The notes below the pieces were generated by a model that was given only the letters and a program-made list of their open reading frames with translations, was not told the DNA's origin and ran no database searches. This document shows positions 12,401-24,900 of a DNA stretch of 64,000 bases, piece after piece; within the stretch, counting starts at the first letter, position 1; every line of letters starts with the position of its first letter. The stretch is taken from contig JAFBJZ010000877.1 of NCBI GenBank assembly GCA_016785225.1, positions 932,896-996,895 of the forward strand, read 5' to 3'. The position numbers and the translations under genes are program-made. Source of the DNA: Psettodes erumei. Lineage: Eukaryota > Chordata > Actinopteri > Pleuronectiformes > Psettodidae.

Positions 12401-15400
12401 TTTTAGTGTGTAATTCTATTCCAAATGCTTTGTTAACCCAAAAGAAGAATTTCTATTTTTTATGTTGTCACTTATAACTATAGCTGTCGTTATTTAATCC
12501 TACTGTTCACAGCTGTCCACTTGGAATTGCCCAGAAAAAGCATGTTGGTGCTAACTGTAGAAACAGGGCCAAGGAGAGAACTTCAGGCTTACACTCATCA
12601 TCCTGACAGTGTCACTGCATCTAATAGAAATCTTCTCTTCTCAGTTTCGGGGTGGGGGTTCTTATCATTGTTGCTGGGGTTACTGCAGCCACAGTGGCAG
12701 ATGCAGCAGCTCATCAGGGTGCTTGTCAGGGTCTGGTACTGAGGGTGTCATAGTGATAAGAGTTGTCTCCTTCAGGGGTGAAGCTGCCAAGGGTGCGATA
12801 ACTTAAAGTTCTGTTACAGCCGGAACAACGATCCCTTTTTATTCATCACTTTTCCAGAAGAGCCTATTCAAGCCGAACTTTTAATGGGATATTAGTAACA
12901 GTATCTTAGTGGGTACAATTAAATGTGCACCTACATTTTGGCAGTGAAATGCTGATCTTTAAGGTCAGTAGCATTAGTTAGTGTGTGTGTGCATGTGCTG
13001 TTGTTGTCATTGTCTATCTAAAAAATGAAACCAAGGTCCACAGTTCATTTCATTATCTCGACTGTCACTACAGATCTCATTATTTTCAGTGTTTCTCTAA
13101 AGCTTCTGCAAGAAGTGCAAGTTGCAAAGATATCGGCTAAGAGACTGTTTGGCGTAATCTCATAGAGAGGGAAGGAAGAAATGGCAGCCTCACTTCCTCT
13201 GTCTCAAGAGCCGATTGTACTTTCCGGGGCCACAAGTCCACTTTCCACTTTTGTACCTGAACACTTTTTCCTTTGATTTGCAGGAATAGTTTGACATTTT
13301 GGGAATTTCCCTGATTTGCTTGGTTAAGATGAGAGGTAGATGAAAACACCTTTGCCATTCACATATCAGTTTGTTAAATAGGGAAATAGGAAACGGAATA
13401 TTAAAACAGGAATACAGCTAGCTCGCATCTTCACTAATAACTCATTATATGTTGTTTAATCCCTACAAGAAGTGACATTAAGTTATGGTTTTAAAAAGGG
13501 TTTTGTGCTGGTGGATACTAATCTTGTCACTGTGAGGTAACCAGGCAGGTTTTCTTTCCCTCCCTTCTTCTCTCGCCTTATAAGGAAAGCGAAGTTGTTC
13601 GCAGAGGGAACGAGGTCTGTTTCTTGCTTGCTGAGCTGTGGGGATTATGGGAATAGGATTTAAGTAGAGGGTGCCCTAGTGGGGCTTTCCACCACAACGA
13701 AGGCTCAGGAGACAGCAGACTGGCTGACCTCCTGATCGTAGCTGATTCATAAAAGATCCTGCCTGCAAAGTTCCATTAAAACAGCCCAGGCAGTGTAATG
13801 TCATCAGTGATTTGTCCCTTGTACTGTTATATGTCCTCTTCTCTACAACAGCCTGATTGTTTTGGTAGGAGAGGGTTTTTTTTGAAGACTGACAGACAGT
13901 TTGAAGGGTCCCACCGACACAGATAGCAACCTTGAAAATTTTCCCGACAACCCCACCAGCTCCCCCATCCTTACCCCTATGCCTTTTCTCAGCTCCCGCT
14001 TTTTTCTTTTTCTTTTCTTCTTGAGATTTGAAGAAAATCAGTCTGGGGCCTCCCCTTGGGGCAGCCCCAGCCTCGGGTCCATTTGCCAGCTATTAGAGAT
14101 CATAAATCTCTATGTTGAATGGAAGCTTTGCCATCACTGCTGCAGGGTTTTGATGGTTGTTGTTGGGGGAGCTGACCTCGGAGCAGGCCTGCAGCAGAGG
14201 AAGGGACTGAATGGGGGAGAAAGACAGCCCGGGCACGGCTCGTTGAACAAATGTTTCTCCCTCTTTTTGTTCCCCGTCTTATTCTGTGAGGAGCTACTGA
14301 ATGTGTGCAGCAGTGAAGGGGTGTTTGATAGAGGGTCTAGCCTGGCGGTAATGAGGGGGTTCTCACCTCGTTGTAAATGGGAGGTTTGGGGGGGAAAAGG
14401 TCATCGATCTTTGTCTTTGTCCTTGTCTGACCTGCCTGTGCCCTATGCATGAGTGACACAGATACTCCATCACATCTTTTGTGGATATGTGTACATATGT
14501 TCAGGATTTTGACTTTTGTATGTCTCTCAGTGAATGGGCTCACATTTGTGTCTCATTGAGAAAGACATTTATTGCTGGAGAGGTCTAAGCCTTTCCTTGC
14601 TGGTTAGTGTTTGCCCGTCTTGGATTTGAATCTGGTTTTGTGTCGTGTTGTGTGTGTTTGTTTGTTTTGCGTGTTTCATTGTGTCTTCATACATGCACCT
14701 CTCCAGTGTGAATTCTTTCATAAGCAGCGACAGGGGGTAAAGTGTTTATTTGAACACATTGTGGAGAGCCTGCTGAGGGCTGTTCGGCTGTCTGCTGCAA
14801 TCCCCTCTGTTTCTGGAGACACCCTGGGGGCAGCACAGCTCTCCTTCTCATTTAGTTTGTTTCTCCCCCCTCATTTAAAGTATCAACCAGACTGTCTTGC
14901 TCCATCTTGCCTTCTGTCATACGACATGAAACCATATCCCCACTAATGCAGATTATTTTGAAAAAACATTTTGCCCTTCTATTCACTTTTAGATGTCCCA
15001 CTCTAAAAGCAAACTTTTTCAAAATTCTTTCCTAAAGAATCCAGTTGTACTGTCTTTGGAGAGAACTGCATTTATACTTGCACAACAACAAAACAAAGTA
15101 GCAGATATAAAGGATTTCTTAAAAAAAAAAACAACAACCAAAAAACAGCTGTTAAATTTAAAATTATTAAAATTAAATGATGACAGAGAGTCAGAGGTGA
15201 CAGAACATGGCACTACCTCACCAAGTTTATGGATGTAATAAAAAAAAGCATCTAAATATGGAATAAAATGCATAATTTAATGTGTGAAAAGGACTTTACT
15301 GCCAAACCCGCTCCATAAGACAGCCACTGATCTCATTCAGGCAGTCAGTCAGAGTCTGCTGCCTCAATCAAGGTCCAATTACATTAGAAAACACTCGGAC

Positions 15401-18400
15401 ATATGCATGCAGTACTGTTTGAATTACGCTGGGTGTTTGCATCACCGATCCTTGCAGAAATGCAGATGATGAAATTTGCATCATGTGGATCCTTGTGCTC
15501 ACACAGATGGAAACATTATCTGTGCCTCACATTTCATACTCTTCTCACTGCAACATCAAAACTAAACAACCATTTAATCTTGGCAGTGCTCACTTTTTGC
15601 TGCCATACCTCTTACCACATTGCTCACCTGAGTTTTATGCTGCTGTTCGTGCAGCATTTTATTAACTCTACCTCCACCCCAGCATCCACCTGCAGACTCT
15701 GACTCTGCATTCTAGTGGGGAAGTTAGTTCCCCATTGATGTTACATAAATATCATGTCTAACATTCGCAACGTTTCGCTCGAGCGTCTATGGAGCAGGGT
15801 TCAGCCGACAACACTGCAGGACTTAAAAATAAAAAGTCCCTCAAGGGCACAATGATGACAAACAGGCTTCCAATGCTTGATATTGTAATGTCTATTGAAG
15901 AAAACCCATGTTGATGTAATGAGTGTGTGTTATCTCCCACAGACCTAAGTGCCTCTCTGTCTTGCATCCTATTTAATCTGCAGGGGAATATGGCTTTAAA
16001 CTTTAGGGACCATGTTTGTAGCGAAACAGGCTTAGCGCAACAAAGTGTGTGTGTGTTAATGAATGCTCATGGATGAGGTAGACAGAGAAAAGGGACAGTG
16101 AGTGGGTGTGCAGTCCTCTCGTGTGGTGCTGGGTAATAGATCTGTTGTAATAGATCTGAGATGTCAATGGGACAGAGACAAAACATGCTACTTTTTGTTT
16201 AAGCCTATTGATACTGTGTTGCCTAGAAACTTAATTTTGATTAAACTGCTTGAAGGTGCTGTCAATCCAGAGTGCACATAAATTGTTGTTTTTTTTAATC
16301 CAACCTATATTCATTTTCATACGTTCACAGTAAAACACCTTCAACTAATGTTGCATCAAGTTTGCAAAGATCCACTGAAGACAGGTTACACAGCATACCA
16401 GCTCTATACACAAATCAAACCTCAAGTTTCCATGACAAAGGCAAAAGAGGAGTGCACTTAAAATAAAGTAGAGCTTACATAGTCAAACAGCTTCTTTAAT
16501 GTCACTGAAACCTAATGAGAGAATCAGGCACTAATCATTATCTCAGATTGCCTGCTCTGCATGGACGAACTAAAATGATGACTCTGAGATCTACTTTTCT
16601 GATATCTTGCTGATCCAAGGTCTCCTTTATATAATCTAAAGTGGATTTTTGTACAAATTCCATTGTATGTTGAGGGATTAGCCTTGCTGAAAAAGCTCCC
16701 AGTGCATTTAGGGACTTCCTCCTTGTGTCAAAATCAGTCTTATTGTATAGAGTGTATGCGCCATTGTGTGTCTATATAAAAATGGGCAGTTTCTATGTGT
16801 TTCAGTCCGACACAGCGATGGGATCAGATGTCTAGGGATTCAAAGTAATACCTTAGTGTGTATCCACAAATCCAGGCCCATCTGTGTTTGTGTGTGTGTG
16901 TATGTGTTTGTGCACACATACGCATGTATTTCCAGTGAAGACATCTTCACACCGACCAACGTTGCCTGGTTACAGGCCAGTTGGCAAGGAAACGGTGACG
17001 GCCTGTGCTAATTTGTGATGGCCTCAGTCAACTATGTGTGCGAGGGGCTGTGTGTATTTGTGCACATGGGTGTGTGCGTGAGATGAATGTGGGCTTCTAA
17101 TCTATCAAGCAAGACAGGTGACCCAGCGTTCTGTTGATTAGCCCAGACAGACACAACATCAGTCATCCCTGCAGCCGCCATGAAACACAATTCTGTGTGA
17201 TAGAAAACCAATTCAGACCTGTTTGAAATCCACATCAGTTATATTGATTAAATGAGCAATGTAGTTGACATTCCTAGAAAATTTCATCTGTAAACCAAAG
17301 TGGTCCAAAATCTAACTACTATTCAAATCTGAGAATGAGATGATATCAGTCAGCACTGCCATAGTGATGGGACCTGCATTGCTGTCTTAAACCATTGCAT
17401 TACTGAAGTTAAAAAGAAAACTCAAAGAAAGGCATATCAGTGCAGCAGGTGCACAATGTCAAGATTCATTTTTGTCCCTGAATAAGTGCTGCGTGTGGTC
17501 AGTCATCGGTTTCATGTTGAGGAAGACAGAAAGAATGAGAGAGGGAAGGAAGAGAGAGCACATTAGACTGTCTGCGAGAGAAAGCAATTACCTGTGACAC
17601 ACTACATGCATTTCCCATCAAATAAGGCAGGAGCAAACAGGAGAGCCAGTGCAGAGAGGAGAGAACGGGAGATGAAAGAAGACAGAAGAGGAGAGGAGAG
17701 AAAGGGAAGTCGAGCAAAATAAAGCAGAGAGGAAGAAGAAGGAGAGGAAATACTGTGCCCAGTCATTTCTGTCTGTGTCCGCTGATAAGAATAATCTGAG
17801 TGAATATAGTTCCACAACTAATGCTATGTGCTTGAAATTAAAATTTCTGTTAGCCTGATAGTGGGACTTTGACCTGGTATCACTTGCAGGAGGAAGTGAT
17901 GTGTCCAAGTATGACCAGCTGATCTGAAGAGAGAACTTTAGCCTCACTTGCAGAAAAAGAGGTGGATTTGTTTCTTCTTCATTCTTAGTTAATTTTCATG
18001 TCTTCATGTGGTTTCCCTCTCACCTTTCAAAAACATGAAAGTCAGGTGAATTACCTGCCTACCTATCAAATTTTACCAGCCACCTGCCAGCGATACACAC
18101 CAACTCTGAGCACACTGCATCACTCTGAGGTCTAGCTATGTATCACCTCATCTATTTATAACTCATCTTCCTTTACTAACGATTTTCAGTCTTCTAACAC
18201 ATGTTTTTCTGTCGTGCTATTCACACCTTGTTTTCATGCCAACTTCATTACTTCTCTTCCTGTGTCCTCTGTTCAGTCCCTCCTCTCAGAACTTAGCCTC
18301 TGACACAAGGTGTTGTTTATTTCTGTATTAACAGGCATGACTTTGGCATGTTGGGAGCTATCAGAAGTCTTGTTAAGGCATTAGTCATGGCTCTGAAGTT

Positions 18401-20248
18401 TGATGTGGACAGTGCACTGGCCGTGGGCCGTGACATGCATGGCGAGCTGGTCTTTATGCGAGCCAGACGGTTGACCTTTTCCTGCAGAATCCCCCGTGAC
18501 GGGAGAGGTGATGTCTGGGTAATTAATGGTGTGAAACTGCCGTGGTTTGTCACAGCCCTCCCTCCTGCATCCCACCCCACTATGCTGTGACCATGTCACT
18601 CAGCTGTCAAGTGACACCATCGGGGGATCTGACTGGGAGGAGAAGGGAGTTATTGGACCTGCCAGTCTGTGTTCATCCCAGATGGAAACTCGCTCCCAGC
18701 TGAATGCAGACAAAGTTCAGTTTTAATGCTTAGATGGTAATGAAATTCAAAAGAGGAATGAGAATCTGAGAGACAGCCAGACTGAAGCGGGTCATCTACT
18801 TTCAGTTTGACATGAGTCAACTTCTATTTTTTAATGGGTGCACAGAAAAGATGCTGTCTCTCAGGTGCTCTGAAATTTAAAAGATGACAAACGCACATGA
18901 ACACGTGGTATAATTAAAATTAGCGTTTAAATGCTCCAACATTCCTGCATCTTCTCTCTCTCCTCTCTGAACAGTGCTGCTTTTGTCTGGGCAACTCTGA
19001 ATTCCCTCTCTGTCAGAGACTAATGAAACAACACACTGGCTACTGACTGGAACCCTGTCAGCATCAGTGCCTGGCAGAGCCGGGAGCTGTCAGCTCAGAC
19101 ACAGACCGTAGTCGAGATTAGACCTGCTCACATTGGATTGACCGCCGCAAGCATGGCACTTTATTCTTACCAACTGCACTGGCCACTGTGTCGGTTTGTG
19201 CTCGTATACAGCTTCACATCTCTTTCAGCTGAGTTGCTATTAAAAAAAAGAAAACGAGAAAGCACTCCGAGACTGCAGACACCTTCTGGTAAAAACTTGG
19301 TGAAAATCCCTGCATAACTTTTTGTGTAATTCTGCTGTCAAACAAACCAAACAAACACACAACAAACAATGAAAATGGTGCTCACATTTGAAAACAACTG
19401 GCATCCACTCCATCAATTCTATTTTGTTTTTCTTCTCCCATATGGAAATGCCAAAACAATATAAAAGGTACTCAGTTTTGTTTGAATATAGCTGAATACA
19501 CAGTGAAATTGTTTTCAGTGACATTTTTTCATTTTCTGTTTCCATCTGAAGTATAAAATTGTTTGATTGTATACTAAAAATGACAGCAAACAATACTTCC
19601 ACACTAAAGCAGATGTCAGATTTATACATTGGAGAGCATTTGGATGAACTAGTTAGGGAATAGACATGACATAAGCATCTACAGCCATTGTAGTGACTTT
19701 GTGATGCCCAATGTGCACTGTGAATAGTTGCACCAAATTTTCTAGTAATCCATGTAATAAAGAGATTGTTCAAATTTTTCAGTCTGGACCAAAAGTAGTG
19801 GACTAACTAAAATAAAATAAACAATTTGGTATGATCACCAGGCTAAAAGCACAGGAAATTTTGCACTTTCAAAAATCTCTCCACTGCCCCTCTCTCACAG
19901 ACACACACCACAATATACCCTAATCAACATCAGGATTTCAGTTCATGTCTGTGATGTCTGATTTGCCACACACTTTCAATTGTGTTCCTCTGGCTGATGT
20001 CCGCTGTCAGTCTGAGTGCTTGACTTTTCACCTCTCCATCACCGCCCTGCCCCTCCCGCAGCCCACTGACAAGCTGTCAGCTCCACTCAACCTGAACTAG
20101 TCTGCTAAATGAGACCAAGTCTGGGCCAGTGATAAGCCCCAAAACCACAGAGCGTCTTTCCAGCTTACGGCGGGGCCAATGGCACCGATAATGTACTCGT
20201 TCAGCTGTGTCAGATAATGTGACAAAAAGAGCATGTTCTGTGTGGTGG

Positions 20249-20288
<40 letters not shown>

Positions 20289-20399
20289 AGAAAGATGTCA
20301 CACAGGGAAAAATCCCTTGGTGTCAAGGGCACGGTCTGAAAGCCTGAATAATGTGAGACGTGAGTGTGTTTCTGTACCGTATGTACGATTATTAGTGTT

Positions 20400-20439
<40 letters not shown>

Positions 20440-21933
20440 TGATGGCCAGTGAATGAGTTGCCCCTGGTCTCATGTTTCCTCCCTGGTACTTCAGTGTAAT
20501 TAGCAGAGAGACTAATGAGCTTCTCCCACTCCTAACGTGGCTGGCTTTTTATTAGAACTGCTAATTGTGCCATATGAAGGGAACTCTCAGGCTTTTTACT
20601 CAAGAAGCACTGAGCAAGCGTGTATGGGTTCTTTTGTGTGTGTGTATACAAATGTCTGCAGTCAATGTGGCTTCTCTGTTCTCTTCTCAAAACCGTGATG
20701 ACAGGAAACTTGGAGAAGTCATCACTTTTAAAGAATATTCCACAATTTATATGGGAATATGCAAGTATAATTGTGCACTTGTGAATCTTTTTTTTTGCCA
20801 TTTTACAGGTTTGTTGTTGTCTCCTATGAGCAAATCTCTTGTCCTCTATGATGAAATATTGTGTGCTTATAATCTTGTTTTATAACTGCAGGATGAAATA
20901 ATACAACCAGAACAGAAGGAGGGATACTGCTTAGCTGCAGTTAAAGCAAGGACAGTGACAGAGATTAATGACAGTGCGGCCGCACACTGGCTCATAAGTA
21001 GCTCATAAGAAGACTTGGTTTTAAAACTGCTGTGCTGTATAATGTACAGTGTACATTTTTATGGTGTGATGTAATCATATAAAAGTCTAATTTGCTACAG
21101 TCAAGAGTAGATGAGATGTGAACATGTTTGCGAGTGTACGACTCCTCACATCCTCCGAAAGAGAGAGGCCCTCATAACTCCTCAATAATCACTGTTGATT
21201 GATTAATTGGTTGAACAACATGCTCATAATTACCTGCCAGCGTTTTACCTCCTTGCCCTAATCAAGGCACTAAAGCCCCATTTAGATAGATTCTGTTTTT
21301 CCAGGGCAGTTTGGGTGCTGATCAGAGATTTTAACTCCTTCGCGAGCACATGCAAAATTTTCATTAGTCACAGTATTAATTACTGTCACAAATACCTATT
21401 GTTATTTTTCCCACTGGTTCAGTCCTGTTAATACTGTTAAGACACACCTTGCAAACTGGCTTATTTGAGTTGTGAACATCAACAACTTGCAGGCTAGTGT
21501 GTGTGGGAAAAAGGGAAACCATTAGGAGTAAGAGAAAACCAGCTCATTAAATGGGCTGTTACAATGTCAGCTACAGGTAATTCGCCTGTCATGGCTAGTC
21601 CATCTATATACAGATTTTATGTGTAGTGGAATAGACTGTCACATAGAGTAGTAACACTGTAAATTAGATGCTTGCAATTCTACAGGAGAAAAAAGTAAAA
21701 GGAATTGTTCTTTATTTATAGAAGGCTTTCGTGGAACATTGTTGCACAGTGTAGCCATATTTTCAAAAGTTTTAATAAGATGTTTGATGTGTTGCAGAAT
21801 GCGTACCCATGTTTAATAGCTTGTTTTGTCGGTGGGTCAGCAGATTGAGCAGGTAGAGGCAGTTTTTTTTTACTACACTGTCCTTATAATAACAAACTAC
21901 TGGGTGATGCACAATGTCTCACTCTGTGCGTGA

Positions 21934-21970
<37 letters not shown>

Positions 21971-24900
21971 GGGGGGGGGCAGGGTTGTAAGTAATTATAA
22001 TGCAGGACATGCTGTATGCTGACTGGATTTTACCATACCAGTTATTTAACTAGAAGAGAGCAGTAATAAACAATATTATAGTCATATATTTTTTTGTCCT
22101 TAATACCAAAAATAACAGTGTATAGCATGAATTAATGTTGGAGATAAGCACAGCTTTGCAGAAAAATATTGACTGTGTTTTGTGCAGATGTGCAATTAGG
22201 TAACAATAACATTATAGTTACACATACAGCATATTATGAATGTGTACAGTAGTGCAGAAAATAATAAGCATTTTTGGTTTGTGTGGTTAGAAGAGAATGA
22301 GTTTGCATTCTACTTTCATCCTGGTTAATATCATAACAGTGCCGAATGTAATGTCCTGCATCGCAAAACAGTGTTTACACACACACACTACTATCCCCAC
22401 TCCTTTGTCCTCTGTCCCACCATCGTTGCATCCACATCCACATCCATGTCCTGTTGCTCAGGTTACACATGCTATTGCATCCTCTGTCAGTCCATCACAC
22501 GTGTTGCTGTGTTGATTAACCATGGTCACGCCTGCTGTGCCGGCTCAGTTCAAAAGGAGGGTGTTACCAACATAGCTTTGCTGTCATTTCAGGTAACCTG
22601 TAGTATTTGACAACTTTAGCGGTTCTTTTCACAGTATTTGTATCGGATTAAGTAGCATAACAGATGGCAGAGAGCGACGCTAACCACTCATCCCCATGAG
22701 ACAGGTCACACATATCACGGTGCTGAACGGCTGCTTCATGCCTGTTACTATGCAAACCTGTATTATTTTCAGGTGTGAAATTAGATGACTTCATAGGTGA
22801 TGAGACTCTATTCTCTAAGACTCAATTTCCCGCCCTGTCAGTTTACATCGCAGCATTTCTGCTTTATTGCATGGAAGACAGCAGAAAGTGGAAGAATGAC
22901 AGGGGAGTGACTTACAGGATGACTTTCAGAAAAGATCTTCATGCCACTTCAAAGCGAACATTTTATGACATGTTTTGAGCTGTTTCCTGCAGTGTGCTTC
23001 TTGTCTGAAATGTTGACGCTGTTGTTATCAAAGGTTTCGCGCTCCAGTTTCTGCTGATGTAATATAAATTAGACAAAAATGAATACCCTGATGTTAATGA
23101 TGATCCAGAGGATGAGAGTCACTAGTGAGGTTGATCAAATAAGCTACTGTCAGGCTTTTCTCTCTCTTTTCTTTTGAGGGCACTGACGGGCAGGTGTAAC
23201 TCAGGAATATGTGCAAAATATCTTGTCATTAACCCCTGAAGTAAAGCAGACGACGTCTCTGTTTTTGTGTCTTTATATAATGGGGCCTGGTGAGAGCACT
23301 GAAAGGTACAGCAGTAGTAAGAGTAGCTGAGAACCTTTCCCCGATTTTCTTTCCCACAATACATGGAACACTGACAAACCATTTTAATTTAGAAAATATT
23401 AAATCTGTCTACTTTTTTTAAAAGGTGATAAGGTCAGTCCGTCAACCTGATGATGTATTTAATTTAATTTTTTTTTTTAAAATATATTTTATGTTTGCCC
23501 AGGCTACACCTTTTGTTCAGGCACTTATTCAAACTCAACTCCCTTACCCTTACAAACTGCCTACCGTATGCGTAATATTAATATTCAGCTATATGAAAAT
23601 GAGGCTGAGGACAAAAAGCCTTGCATTGTGTCCAATATGCAGCCCCCCCATGCCCCAACCCACCCTACTCCCAAACCCTCTCCCTCCCTCTGCAGTTTTT
23701 TTTCTTCCACATTGACACCAGGGTGCTCAGTTGCCCTCAATATGAGAGCTGTTGGTTGTGAATGTTTTGTGGTATTATGTCTGTCAGCAGGATTTGTGTG
23801 TGTGTGTGTGTGTGTGTGTGAGTGGGCTCATTTTAATCTGAGGGATTTGCATCACACTCCCTCTGCTGTTTGCAAAACAAGCCTAATGGAGCACGGACCA
23901 TAATGTAGTAATGAAAATGGTGCTGGGATAAAAGTTCAGTCAAATCTGGTGAATATTCTTACATGTGCAAGCTCATTTTTACTAATATGTAAGTACTTCA
24001 TTACCCCAAACCCTCTCCTCATTAATATGTATGTGTTATATTAATGACGTTAAACCACTACAAAATACATAAATGTAAGCTACATAAATTAAGGTAACAC
24101 AATAATGACAACTGAGTAGAGCTGCATCATAAATTTTAATTTCAATCAGTTGTGAGGGTAAATTGAACATATTTTCTGAATACCTCAATTTATTCTGTTG
24201 GGTTAAAGATTGGTCGAGAAAATATTATTTTAGCTTTTATTTCGTAGCGAAGCAGGAGGAGTCTTGGATGGAGAGATGTCCTTGCATCATATAATATCCT
24301 CCTCTGTACAGACATTGGGCTGCATCAAAAGGAAATGACCACTAATTGGAGAGAGGGGACCGGGTAAACCTTGCATGAAATTGCCATCAGAGGGCCATTG
24401 TTGAGTGCGTGTCCCCCTCTGCAGCTCCAATCCAGCAGCCAGCCTGTTGACTTCAGAGAGTGCTCACTCAACTATGAAGCCTGTGGTGTGGCAAATAGTG
24501 CAGCAAGGGAGTGTTTGTGTGTGTTTGTGAGAAAAATAATCTATGGCTGCCAGCGTCTGGGAGTGACAGCAGAAGAGATAACGGGCAAATTTATTGAAGT
24601 ATTTATTTTTTCTTCCGAGGGAGCTTGCATGTTTGCTTTAGAGAGAGAAAGTGAAGGAGAGGTGGATGAAAGTAGGGTAAAAGGGGGTGTTCTGTGTGGG
24701 GCAGAGAGAGGAGGGTGAGAGGAGGCCGGCTGGGGTTTTAGGGGTGTGTGTGTGTGTGTGGTGGAGAGAGAAAGATGGGGGAGGTGTGTATTGAGGGTCT
24801 TGGGCTGGATTGTAATCCTTTAGTCCTGGTTGGAAATAACACTGCACAGTTTGGGACAAACAATATGACAGATACAGACAGACACACCACATACTCTTTT

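Noticed and set aside
13901..14452. 183-codon + strand frame in intron 2
   Set aside because: Starts without ATG, low-complexity Phe/Leu and Ser/Leu runs, no homology recognised, no convincing splice partners.
19240..19773. 177-codon minus-strand frame in intron 2
   Set aside because: AT-rich composition, no domain or homology, no promoter or polyadenylation context.
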